A program made the position numbers and the translations under genes. From contig JAUTDX010001449.1 in assembly GCA_030844895.1 (NCBI GenBank), forward strand, positions 35,943-99,942: 64,000 nt of DNA, written 5' to 3'. Source of the stretch: Ambrosia x helenae (taxonomy: Eukaryota > Streptophyta > Magnoliopsida > Asterales > Asteraceae). Shown here one piece after another: positions 1-10,178 of the stretch; position 1 is the stretch's first letter; the number at the start of each line of letters is the position of its first letter. The notes beneath the pieces were generated by a model. It was not told the origin of the DNA and made no database searches. It was given only the letters and a program-made list of their open reading frames with translations.

Positions 1-17
1 TTTTTGGTGGACCCATT

Positions 18-34
18 GATGTTTGCTAGTTGTT
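18..34. repeat. Left target-site duplication of the LINE
   Basis: The 17-base string GATGTTTGCTAGTTGTT at 18-34 recurs exactly at 2370-2386. The two copies bracket the LINE. The poly-T run that follows (to about 42) is the LINE's poly-A tail read on the other strand. Long exact duplications of this kind are the usual mark of target-primed reverse transcription. Confidence 0.9.
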
Positions 35-159
35 TTTTTTTTGAACGATCAACAAAATTTATTTCACCAATGCTAGCGGGTCACTAGCGATACACCATAC
101 AAACAAGTATATACATACGGTCACCCATCAATAAGAGAAGAAACAAATTACATCACTAG

Positions 160-742
160 GCGAAGCAAGAGAGTTTGAATTTGCGCCAAGAATTCCAATC
201 CAAAGCTGGTTGTCCCGCCTTGCCTTGACCCAAAAGAAACTTGTCGATTTAATGTCACCTATAATCTTTTGGAGAGAGACTTGTTTTTGATCAAATACCG
301 CGTCATTCCTGTGCTTCCAGATACACCAAATAGTAGTCAACACCACCGCATAAAATGCTTTCTTAAACTTCGACGAACCGCCAATGTGTTGATGGAGCTC
401 AAGCAAATCTTTAAAATGGAATACAAAAGGCGTGCTAACTTTACACCATTGCGCAACAAGATGCCAAATAGTTTGAGAGAATGCGCAAGATATGAACAAG
501 TGATCCGTTGATTCCGCGAAGTCTCCACAGAAGCTGCACCAAGACGAGCCAACCTGGACGTTCCTGTGAAGCAGAGCACACTTTGTTGGAAGCCGATCGA
601 GTTCTGCCCTCCACGCAAGGATTAGCACTTTCGCCGGGACCCATGAGTTCTTCTTAATCACAAAGGGAGCTTGCTGAAATCTGAATGAGTGAAGCATTTT
701 CTTGACAGCACCCACTGAGAAGGAATCGCAGCAGCCAAGTTT
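160..742 (-). pseudogene. LINE ORF2 3' part: zf-RVT zinc-binding domain
   Basis: An open stretch encodes the reverse-transcriptase zinc-binding domain common to plant LINEs: WVPAKVLILAWRAE, then LPTK, then CxxC...H...C (SWCSFCGDFAESTDHLFISC), then IWHLVAQW. The domain is thought to bind nucleic acid. The N-terminal part of the same ORF continues beyond the inserted hAT element, starting again near 1520. It is a pseudogene because the ORF is interrupted and truncated. Confidence 0.85.
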
Positions 743-749
743 CCACAAC

Positions 750-1512
750 TAGGGCTGTTCACGAGCCGAGCCGATCCGAACGGAGCTTTGCTCGTGCTTG
801 GCTCGTTTAAAAACCGACCCGAGCGGAGCGGCTCGTTTACAATCGAGCCAAAAACCGAACGAGCATTCTTCGAGCGCAAATTTTCCGAGCGAGCGCCGAG
901 CGAGAATCGAAGCGGGGAATAATATGGACGATTATAAAATTGGGATGTTTCCTTCGATGTTTTCATTGTCGGGTGACAACTAAGGTCAAAATGTCCGATG
1001 ATAACACTAATATTGAGATCTCAGTGTCCAAGAATGATACTTAGATTGAGACTGGTGAGGTGATGAACATACGTCAGACAACAGTTGTTGCATTGTGACG
1101 TAGGTGTGATATCAAGCGACAATTAGCGATGGACGACTATTAACATAAAGAAGTCAAGACTGTTACCTCATGACTTATTGTTTTACTATTAAATCTAGTG
1201 TTAATTTTTTTATTGTGTTAAGTGGACTGGTTATATTTTGTTTGCATATACTAAGTCAAATTCAATAGAATCTTATATATAAAGCCATAAATTTATCTGT
1301 AAATTGTGTGTATATTTATTATTAAATAAATAAAAATTTATTCAAGCCGAACCGAGCCGATCGTACCTTTGCTCGTGCTTGGCTCATTTACAAACCGAAC
1401 CGAGCCGATCGGCTCATATACAACCGAGCGGAAGATCGAGCGAGCATTTTTCGAGCATTTTCCGAACGAGCGACGAGCGATCCACGAGCGGCGAGCGATT
1501 TGAACAGCCCTA
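750..1512. mobile_element. Non-autonomous hAT element inside the LINE (763 bp)
   Basis: The ends are perfect 12-bp inverted repeats, TAGGGCTGTTCA at 750 and TGAACAGCCCTA ending at 1512. They are flanked by an exact 8-bp duplication TCCACAAC (742-749 and 1513-1520). Both subterminal regions are full of CGAGC/GCTCG motifs, as expected for transposase-binding sites in hAT elements. No transposase reading frame is present. Removing it rejoins the LINE zf-RVT region, which shows that it landed later. Confidence 0.93.
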
Positions 1513-1519
1513 TCCACAA

Positions 1520-2367
1520 CCACCTGTCCGAAACAGCAGAAATAAGGGGCAGCGCCACACTGCAGCGCAAAAGCTGCAGTTCGGCAAGTTCAACAGCAGA
1601 GAAATGATCCCGTTTCCAATCCCAGTCCCACCCAGACCCTCCCTGCAAAACCCGGTCAGCCACACGTGCAAATTTATTTTTTTCTAAAGCGAAGAGAGCC
1701 GGAAACGCAGAGGCCAATGGCATATCCGCGGCCCAACAATCCAGCCAGAAAAAAATACCCAACCCATCCCAACCACACCATGTATTGCCCAACCCACGTC
1801 CACCCCAAGCCTTTTGACATAGAGCATAGACGAATGTATTTGCTTCCAAGGACCCGGAATCGTCAACCTTGACGGAATCGGATTCCAATCCCTCGAAGAC
1901 CCGTGAAAATCCCAAACCACCCTACGCCAAAGCGCAGTGGAATCGACTTTAAATCGCCACCACCACTTAGCAAGCATGGAAGAGTTTGCATCCTGGAGAG
2001 AGCCAAAGCCGAGACCACCAGATTCAACCGGAGCACTAACCCTTTGCCAAGTCACCCAATTCATTCTAGCCTTTTCCTCCGATCCACCCCAAAAAAATAT
2101 TCTCCTCAGTTTATCTAGTTCATCAATGACCTTACCGGGCGCCTTGAAAATAGAGAAAAAATACGTCGGTAATGCGTTAAGGACAGATTTTAGAAGCGTC
2201 ACCCGACCCCCAAAAGACAATGTCTTTGCCTTCCACAACGACAACTTATTCCTAAAAGAGTCTATCACCGGTTTCCAATTCTTGTGTAAGTTCATATTAG
2301 CCCCAACCGGAAGACCAAGGTAGGTGAAAGGAAAGTCGCCGGCCTTACACACCAAGACGTCGGCCAT
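1520..2367 (-). pseudogene. LINE ORF2 fragment: reverse-transcriptase C-terminus
   Basis: Two overlapping frames (1684-2367 and 1388-1915) carry consecutive parts of one plant LINE protein. The upstream part has YLGLPVGANM, FGGRVTLLKSVLNALPTYFFSIF and WGGSEEKARMNWVTW. The downstream part has IFFWLDCWAADMPLASAFP. The switch between frames near 1850 marks a frameshift. The active-site YADD box is not present because the copy is truncated upstream of it. Confidence 0.85.
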
Positions 2368-2369
2368 CT

Positions 2370-2386
2370 GATGTTTGCTAGTTGTT
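2370..2386. repeat. Right target-site duplication of the LINE
   Basis: Exact copy of the 17 bases at 18-34, directly abutting the 5'-truncation point of the LINE. Confidence 0.9.
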
Positions 2387-2497
2387 GCTGTGGAAAGCTA
2401 AAAATGAGTTAATTTTTTAACTGAAGCGGGTCAATATTGGTGCCTTTTTTGTAAGATTCAGGAATTAACGTTTTTATGGGTTAAGCACTTAAAACTT

Positions 2498-2862
2498 TTT
2501 TTTTTTTGGAATATGACTTTCTTTTACATAGAAGTTGTCATATCTGCACAGTAGGCCCTGACCCTTCACACCCCAGTCTATGTTGTCTTAACCGGGTCTA
2601 TGCTGGAGGTTGTGTGGGCTGTTATTGGTTTCTGACCGGAAACCGTACCACCTCCACACGAGCTTAGTTTTACTGTCGTTTGCTAAAATAACGGCCGGAT
2701 GACAACCGGGTCAGCTCAGGTTCGAACTCCCTCCACCGGGAAAGCCAAGCTCTCCCCATCATTGCCATGCCCCTCCAAAGTGTGTGTTATGGGAATCGAA
2801 CCCGAGTCTCTCATGGAGAACCCTTGTCCACCTACCACAATAGTGAGGGACTTGGGAGAATT
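2498..2862 (-). mobile_element. tRNA-derived SINE, family A copy 1
   Basis: Read on the minus strand, this starts with a Pol III box A-like stretch (near 2845-2862) and a box B (GGGTTCGATTCCC, complement of 2789-2803). It runs about 360 bp and ends in a poly-A tail (the poly-T at 2498-2509 on the plus strand). It shares the segment CCCCTCCAAAGTGT plus the adjacent box B region with the SINE at 22819-23162, so the two are one family. I found no convincing target duplication. Confidence 0.7.
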
Positions 2863-3493
2863 GGGTGAATTTTAAGTTAAAGGAGGTTTATATGTAATAC
2901 AGTAGTACAGGAGACGTGAGGTTTTTTTATTATGCTAGTAATCTTTGAAAATATTATATTATGGTGGAATGAGATATGCTTTTTACCGATAAAAAAAAAA
3001 TAACGTTGATTTTTAATGGCAAAGGAAGCTTTGATTAAACCAAACCAAAAACCGACCACAATAGCAAGATGCTACAATGGTCATTGATACAAGTTACATA
3101 TGAATCATTAGAAAATAGAAATGTAAATTAAATCTTGGCCAATAGTTAGGGCTGTAAACGAACCAAACGAACACGAACAAGGCCTTGTTCGTGTTCGTTT
3201 GTTAAGGAATTAACGTATTTGCAAACTGTTCACGAATACTTAACGAACGACATTTTTTGTTCGTGTTCGTTTATTAAGAAAATAACGTGTTTACGAACTG
3301 TTCATTAACGCTTACCGAACGAGATTTTTGTTCGTGTTCGCTTGTATTAATTTGCTAAATTTAGGTGTCGGCCAAAAATGAACACAAACAAACACAAATG
3401 AATGTAAACGAACACAAATAGGCATTACTGAACAAAATCAAGCACAAACTAGCACATTATATTATAAAAATTCGCATTTTTCATCGCTAACAT

Positions 3494-3803
3494 TGTTGAA
3501 AGTTAATCCTAAAACACGCATGAGTTGAAAGTTGAAGGGCCAAATTGAAAGATTGGTTTAGATAAGTTTTAATGTTTAGAATTATCTTATTTAAGAGATA
3601 ATGATGTGAGTTAGTAATAGATTACAATTTGCTAGTAGTATTTGAGTAGGATTAGTATGGTTGGTTTAGTATAAATAGAGGTCTAGGTTAATGTTTTTAT
3701 TTGTCCCTTGTTTGTTTGTTCGTTTGATTGAATAAGAAAGAGTCGCGGGTTAGTCTCCCCAAATATCTTGTGTTCGTGTTTGATCTAATTGCCTGGGCCA
3801 ACA
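3494..3803 (+). repeat. 5' LTR
   Basis: 310-bp long terminal repeat, TG...CA bounded. A TATA box (TATAAATAG) at 3670-3678 probably drives element transcription. Confidence 0.88.
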
Positions 3804-5615
3804 ATTGGTATCAGAGCTTGGCCGTTTTGAGAGTCGTTTTCCGATAAAGGGCAGCCGCCCCTCACGGGGTTGCAACGGGCGGTACGTGAACTCGGAGGTA
3901 GATGGAAAAGAAGTCCGCAAGTTTTAGAATATTAATTGAAGTTGGCGAGTCTTCGGCGAAGAAAATACTTGATAGCAAGAAGCCAAGAAGGTGCGCACGT
4001 GAAGATATTAGTGGTTGTGGATAAGAAAGAAAAGAAAAGCAAGGTACTTGGAGAAAATTAATAGCCAAGCAAGTTAGCTCCTCAATCTGTGAAAGCCATC
4101 ATCGAAAAAAAAAATTAAAAAAAAAGGGAAGAAGTGTGATGGTGAGTGGTTATTGGCATCGACTATGTTTGGGTCATCCGGTGTCATAGGATTGATTACC
4201 GTTTGAGACGACGATGGTGAATGGTGATACAAACAGTGTTCGTAGAGTATTGGTTTGTTGCCTTGGTTTGCGTGAATCACCAAAAGAAATTCGTTTGCAT
4301 CGCCGACTGCGTTAGGATTGTGATATGCCAGTTATAAAGAAGGGAACATGAAAGAGGCGGTTTTATCATTGAAGGAAACAAAGGAAGGTGATTAACCAAG
4401 AAAACATCTTGTTGGTGGATTATTAATCGTTGAAGTAATTATCAAAGAAAAGTTTCGTGAAGAGAACACATGCATGAAGAAAAATAATTTGTGGAAATAT
4501 TTAGGTTCATGGAATATTGTGTTTTTGTTTTGAAGGTGGAGTGGGATTTATTGGATCTCATGTGAATTAAAATCATTGTGACGGTTACTAAGATGGTTCA
4601 GGATGATTGAAGATTTGATTCAGATTTCGGATAGCCCAACCAAAGGAGTATTCAAAGCTTTTATCTTTAAAGCTTTATTTGTTGCTGTGTCTATGTATCC
4701 AAGAAAAAAAGAGTGGGATGTTGTTGAACGGTGGAATTAAGTGTGATGATATGGAAGCACTGGATAAATAAATTCGGTGAATTTGGATTTGGATACAAAT
4801 TCTTATTAATGGTTTGGTGATAGTGATTATTATTATGAGTAGCATGCTTCTGTGAACAAAGCAGAATTTTGATGTGGTGGTGATCGAAGAAACGCATGTT
4901 GGTTGCGTCTTGTGTTGATCGATAGTATTTGATGGTTTCTTTGCTAATGGCGGCGACATGGGTCAAGTGCTTGAGCCGTGAAGAAAGTTTACACAATAGG
5001 TTTTGATCGTAACAATTGTGTTTGTTGAGTGGAGGTTATTAGCGAGTCCGAAAGAAAAACAAGCTGCGTGTTTGTTTTGTTGATTGTAAGCCTGAAAGAA
5101 AAACGAGCTGCGTGTTTGTTTTGTTGATTGTAAGGCAACAAGTGTTGCTCGGGTGATGTGAAAATAACTGTGACGCAGATATTCAGGTTTGCGAGATTGT
5201 TTCCGGTTAAGTAGGTGAATCGAGAATATTGTTCTTGATGAATTGAAAAAGGTTTGCGGTGTGTGGAGATTGGTTTCGGGATCGGGAATCAATTCCAACT
5301 GAAAAGAGCAAACCCAAGAATGAATGAGCCCCCAAGAGCAGATCTTGATGAATGATGCCTTTAAGAGCGGATCTTGAAGATGAAAGAAAGAGATGATATA
5401 GTCAAGAATAGATCTTGAAGAAAGGAAGAATGCAGTCAAGAAACTCGTTTTCGAGTTGACGCATGAAGATCAAGAACCTGCGTGGTTCGATCAAGAAAGA
5501 TAGCAAGATGAACCTGCGTGGTTCATTCGAGAAAGAAGAGCAAGAGCGATCAAGACCCGAGTGGTCAGATTAGGGAATAAGAGAAGCATGGTCGGGTTTT
5601 AGGATTAAGGGGGAA

Positions 5616-5924
5616 TGTTGAAAGTTAATCCTAAAACACGCATGAGTTGAAAGTTGAAGGGCCAAATTGAAAGATTGGTTTAGATAAGTTTTAATGTTTA
5701 GAATTATCTTATTTAAGAGATAATGATGTGAGTTAGTAATAGATTACAATTTGCTAGTAGTATTTGAGTAGGATTAGTATGGTTGGTTTAGTATAAATAG
5801 GGGTCTAGGTTAATGTTTTTATTTGTCCCTTGTTTGTTTGTTCGTTTGATTGAATAAGAAAGAGTCGCGGGTTAGTCTCCCAAATATCTTGTGTTCGTGT
5901 TTGATCTAATTGTCTGGGCCAACA
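5616..5924 (+). repeat. 3' LTR
   Basis: Matches the 5' LTR almost base for base, including the TATAAATAG at 5792-5800. The visible differences are a few substitutions and one missing C in the run near 5880, so the insertion is recent. Confidence 0.88.
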
Positions 5925-6673
5925 ACATTGTCCGCCCAGAATATACTAATCAAATTACCAAAATATACGTGACATAATCTTGATCACATAATGTCTTATA
6001 AAAACACAGAGGTATCATATTAAACTTGGAATCCTCGTTTAATCTACCAAAAATAACAGTTAATCAAAATAGTTAAATTAATATTAACATGTGATACACT
6101 AATATATGTTAAATAATCTACCACCGGGAAATTTGAAATACTTAAATTAAATATAAAAATTAAAAACCCTAATGAACTATCGAACAAAAACAAACATACA
6201 CGAACACGTAACCGAACTTTCACAAACATAAACGAACAAACGCGACCTCTGTTCATGTTCGTTTGTTTAGCTAAACGAACGGATTTTTTTTGTGTTCATT
6301 CATTTATTAAACGAACGAACACAAACGAACTTCCCGCCAAACAGTTCACAAACTGTTCGTCGAACGTTTGGTTTGTTTACAGTCATACCAATAATTTCAT
6401 GTTACTCCCGTGATCTTTGATCTATGTCATAGCTACTCAAAAGACTATTCCTTTATCTCCTCAACCAACTTATATATTGAGGAATTATATATTGAGGAAT
6501 TTTTGCGCTTAAGTTCCAAAAAAGTCAGGAAATACATAACCTGCATTATCTTCATCCTACTTTTAGATAGACCCATTCCGTTAATGCTTTGCATTAGCAC
6601 CTTAACTGTATCAAATCTATGACCCACATGGATCTTGAGCAACAAAACCATCTGCTGCCAAACAGAATCTGCG

Positions 6674-7493
6674 TAGGGCTGCAAATAAACCAAATATTCA
6701 GCGAACAACTTGTGAATCGTTCGACGGAAAGTTCTTTTGTGTTTGTCCGTTTAATAAATGAACAAACACGAACATGAAGTTTCGCTCGTTAAGTTAAAGA
6801 AATGAACATAAACGGAGGTTGCGTTCATTTATTTATGTTCATGAACGTTTAGTAACGTGTTCGTTTATGTTCAATAGTTCATTAGGGTTTTAAAATTTTT
6901 ATTTTTAATATAAGTACTTCAAAATTCCTAGTAGTAGATTATTTAATAAATATTAGTGTATTTCATATTAATAATATATTACTCTACTTATTTTAGTTAA
7001 CTGTTATTTTGGGTGTATTAAATGAAAACGTCTAGTTTATTTTGGGTGGATTGAATGAAGACTTCAAGTTTACTATGATAATTTTGAGTTTTTTGGGACA
7101 TGAATTTATGGTAATTATATGATCAATATTATGTCAAATACGTTTTGAACATTGGGTTAGTATATTTGGGGTGGATGTACGTTATGTTTGTGATGAAAGA
7201 TGCCGATTTTATTTAAATTTTAATACATGTTCGTTTGTGTCTGTTTCTGTGCAGGAACAATTGCCTGTGTTCGTTTGCGTTTGTTTGTGTTCACCTGTGT
7301 TCAAGAACGCTCATTAGTGTTTGAGTTTGTTTTTGTCCGGTACAAAAAATTAAACGTTCATTTCGTTTACAAACAAACATGAACAAAAACATCATTCGGT
7401 AAATGTTCATGAATAGTTTGTGAACACATTAATCCTTAACAAATAAACACGAACAAGGTCTTGTTCATATTCGTTCGATTCATTTGTAGCCCT
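6674..7493. mobile_element. hAT-like element, inverted relative of the 3147-6387 copy
   Basis: The ends are TAGGGCTGCAAATAAACC at 6674 and the inverse of TAGGGCTACAAATGAATC ending near 7493. The interior around 6880-6970 is the reverse complement of the 6080-6190 region of the neighbouring element, so the two belong to one family in opposite orientation. The flanks ATCTGCGT and ATCTACGA agree at 6 of 8 bases. No coding capacity. Confidence 0.68.
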
Positions 7494-7776
7494 ATCTACG
7501 AATGCAAAACGAACAAATATTATATAGATGGTAGCATTTTTTTTGTTTTATCATGTTGTAATATATAGATGGTAGCATTTTGTATTATGCATAGTTTATT
7601 GTTGAATAAATGAGATGGTGACGTTGGTGGCTGTGTAACTAGTTCGGTTCGGTTACAAACCACTTTTTCCCAAATCGCTTTTTAAAACAGTTGGGTTTCA
7701 GTTTAAGACCGGCATTTCAATTTGTAAACCGGGTTTTTTTACACCTCTACGTGAACATGTAGTAACTACTAACTAG

Positions 7777-8038
7777 CAGGGATGAGCATATTGCATCGAA
7801 TACCAAATTGATACCGATCCTGTACCGATCTCGTATCGAACCGAGTGTGTTCGGTATCGGTACTCACATTTAGAGGTTTTTGGTTTCGGTATTTTTGGTA
7901 TATACCATACCGGTACCGTATCGATACCGAACCGTATGTTTTCAGTATCGGTATCGATATTGAGTTTTGGGTGTTTTCAATATTGGTATTTACAGGATCG
8001 GTATCGGTTGGTACGATACCGTCCCTAACTCATCCTTG
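7777..8038. mobile_element. hAT MITE (262 bp) with exact 8-bp TSD
   Basis: CTAACTAG occurs at 7769-7776 and again at 8039-8046. The enclosed element starts CAGGGATGAG and ends with the near-inverse CTCATCCTTG. The interior is rich in GGTATCGGTA/TACCGATACC words. It contains no gene. Confidence 0.85.
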
Positions 8039-8460
8039 CTAACTAGTGTATCATAATAATAAGGCTATCTCCAATGGGCCCTCGGGGATCAGGCCCTTGG
8101 ACGTTTTTGGAGGCCCTTAGCATTGGAGTGTACCCGTCCTAAGGAGCCTTTAGGTAATGTGCTCTGGTTAGGTGATAAGGTGGAAATTAAAAATGATAAA
8201 GATATTTGTAGGGTTAGAGATAAAATTAATATTTTTAAGGACTTATAATGATATTATGCGACAGATGATGTGGCACATAATATCGACTAAAGACGCATTT
8301 AGCATTGAAGATAATTTAATTATCCATTTTCAATGTTTGACTAAACCTTTCATTTCTACACCATTCATCAAAAATCCCCAAATTTCTTGCTTCCCAAGCT
8401 TATATCACACATCTTTATCCACAAACCCATGTCCCAATTCCTAATCCTTTATCCTCTCTC

Positions 8461-10178
8461 ATGAATCATCATCATCCATCTTCATCTTCATCATCACAAC
8501 CTCCTCAACAAACCCTAATACCAGGCCTTCCCTACGACCTCTCCGCCTTAATCCTCGCTTATCTCCCATACCCATATCACGGTACCCTCAAATCCATCTC
8601 CAAATCATGGCACCACTTCTTCTCTTCACGATTTTACCATTCTATCCGCCTTAAACATATCCCTTATTCCAATTCCTCTCATTTGTTATGTATCTTCCCT
8701 CAAGACCCTTCTGTTTCTCCTCCCTACTTGTTTGATCCCTTAACCAAGGCCTGGTCTTCCCTCCCTCTTATGCCCTGTAACCCACATGTTTATGGCTTGT
8801 GTAATTTCGCTTCTGTTTCTCTTAATTGTCATGTTTATGTTCTTGGTGGGTCCCTTTTTGATACCCGATCGTTTCCCCTTGATCGCCCGTCCCCTTCTTC
8901 GTATAGCTTTCGATTCGATTTCGTCTCGAAAAGATGGGAGTCTCTGCCCCCTATGCTGTCGCCACGTGGCAGCTTCGCGTGTGCTGCTGTTGGGAATTGG
9001 AATTGGAGTAGAAATAGGAATAGGAATTGGAATGGGAATAGGAATGGGAATGGGAATAGGATAGTGGTGGCGGGAGGGGGATCGCGGCACACGATGTTTG
9101 GGGCGGCGGGTAGTCGGATGAGTTCGGTTGAGATGTATGATATTGGGAAGAATGAGTGGATTGGGATGGAGGGGTTACCGCGGTTTCGGGCAGGGTGTGT
9201 TGGGTTTATGGTAGGGGATGAGTTTTGGGTAATGGGAGGGTATGGTGAGTCGAGGACTATATTGGGTGTGTTTCCGGTGGATGAGTATTATAGAGATGCT
9301 GCGGTTATGCGGTTTGGGGATGGGGGTGAGGGGAAGTGGCGGTCGGTTGGGGATATGTGGGACGAAGGGGAAAGGAGGCAGCTTGGGAAGATTGCAGTTG
9401 TTGAGGATGGTGGTGCAGGGTGTCCGCGAGTTTTTATGCTTGATAAGAACGATATATTTAGGTAAATTAAGTTGTGTATGAATTGGTTTTAATACTTTTG
9501 ACGCCGTATACTGTTGTTAATTTGTTATGTTGTTGCATTTATGTTTTGTGAGGTTAATTGAGTTACGTTAGCAGGATAATTTTTAGGTATTTAGAAGGTT
9601 GACATACTTAGAGGGTGTTTGGGATTGCGTTTTGAATCTGATTTTTAGATTATTGCTTTTTGAAAACGCAGATAATCAATTTTTAGTGTTTGGATTGCGT
9701 CTTGAAAACGCAGATAATCAGTTTTTTAGGCTACCAAAACGCAATAATCTATAAGCAGCTCTACCCCTGCTTTTCCAAAACGCATAATCTGTTTTCAATA
9801 ATCAATCCCAAACACCCCCTTAGTTATTTGAATGATGTTTTAAAGCCTTATAACGTCTCATTTACATGATTCCTGCGTAATTACAGGTATGACATGACTT
9901 CAAATCGCTGGTGTAAGGAAACCACCTTACCAAAACGAGCCTTAGACGAGTCAGCAGTCGGGTTTGTTTCTTTAAACGGTGAACTACATGTCATGGCAAC
10001 TCACAATGGAGCTGGTTCAGTAGAGAACCGAAGATTGAGACGCCATAAGAGGTTAACGTCTCTGTATATACAAATTTACCATCCTGGGAAGAGAATTTGG
10101 AGGACCCTAACCACCCAACCGCCATTCCAGCAACCTTTGGATTTCAAAACTGCGGTTATGTGCACTATTCGACTCTAA
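8461..10178 (+). CDS. OR23: F-box/kelch-repeat protein, OR23 type
   Basis: Two exons, 8461-9461 and 9887-10178 (AG|GTAAAT donor, TTACAG|G acceptor), join in frame to 430 residues. Residues 18-56 form an F-box-like segment (LIPGLPYDLSALILAYLP). It is followed by FDP-blade and kelch motifs: HVYVLGG at 124-130, VVAGGGSRH near 202-210, EFWVMGGYGESRT near 254-265. Stretches such as FPQDPS, LMPCNPHVYGLCNF and GAAGSRMSSVEMYD, and the C-terminal DFKTAVMCTIRL, match what I know of Arabidopsis OR23. F-box/kelch proteins serve as substrate receptors of SCF ubiquitin ligases; no substrate can be read from the sequence. Residues 179-200 are an Asn/Arg/Trp/Gly repeat from a hexanucleotide expansion that the family lacks. 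The intron holds a Tourist-like MITE. Confidence 0.93.
8995..9060 (+). repeat. In-frame GGAATN-type hexanucleotide repeat within OR23
   Basis: About eleven units of GGAATD-like hexamers encode alternating Asn with Trp, Arg or Gly (NWNWSRNRNRNW, then NGNRNGNGNR). The repeat sits in a loop just before the VVAGGG kelch strand, so it lengthens the loop without breaking the frame. Confidence 0.85.
9611..9819. mobile_element. Tourist/PIF-Harbinger-like MITE in the OR23 intron
   Basis: The terminal inverted repeat is GAGGGTGTTTGGGATTG at the left and its near-inverse CAATCCCAAACACCCCC at the right. It is flanked by TTA at 9608-9610 and 9820-9822. It is 209 bp and non-coding. The same family occurs at 36339-36536, sharing the inner TTGCGTTTTGAAAACG words. 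Confidence 0.85.

Larger units (their letters stand above)
35..2369 (-). mobile_element. 5'-truncated L1-type LINE, interrupted by a hAT element
   Basis: On the minus strand this reads as the end of a plant LINE ORF2. First comes the C-terminal part of reverse transcriptase (FPFTYLGLPVG near 2330, then LSFGGRVTLLKSVL and FFWGG). Then comes the zf-RVT zinc-binding domain (AWRAELDRLPTK, CSFCGDFAESTDHLF with the Cys/His set). The ORF changes frame near 1850 and is split at 742-1520 by a later insertion, so it is dead. The catalytic half of the transcriptase, the endonuclease and ORF1 are missing because the copy is 5'-truncated at about 2369. The poly-A tail lies at about 33-42 and a 17-bp duplication flanks the copy. 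Confidence 0.9.
3494..5924 (+). mobile_element. Non-autonomous LTR retrotransposon, young copy
   Basis: Two nearly identical LTRs (3494-3803 and 5616-5924) begin TGTTGAAAG and end CCAACA, and differ at only a handful of bases. Just after the 5' LTR, TGGTATCAGAGC at 3806-3817 is the primer-binding site complementary to initiator tRNA-Met, typical of Copia elements. A purine tract AAGGGGGAA precedes the 3' LTR. The flanks share ACAT (3490-3493, 5925-5928). The 1.8-kb interior encodes no recognisable gag, protease, integrase or reverse transcriptase in any frame. It holds local tandem repeats instead (5050-5134, 5465-5575). This fits a non-autonomous element mobilised in trans. Confidence 0.88.
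3147..6387. mobile_element. hAT-like element split by an LTR retrotransposon
   Basis: The left end is TAGGGCTGTAAACGAACC at 3147. The right end at 6387 is its imperfect inverse (complement TATGACTGTAAACAAACC). The flanks CCAATAGT (3139-3146) and CCAATAAT (6388-6395) match at 7 of 8 positions, the hAT duplication size. The subterminal parts are dense in GAACGAACAC-type repeats. Without the LTR element at 3494-5924 the hAT copy is about 0.8 kb with no transposase, so it is non-autonomous. A related inverted copy lies at 6674-7493. Confidence 0.75.

Noticed and set aside
4675..5439. Minus-strand open frames of 94-158 codons inside the LTR element
   Set aside because: They overlap each other in different frames, run antisense to the element, have low-complexity composition and match no gag or pol motif.
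8740..9092. Overlapping frames across the OR23 hexanucleotide repeat
   Set aside because: They are repeat-driven shadows (Pro-Ile and Phe-Leu runs) of the real plus-strand kelch gene.
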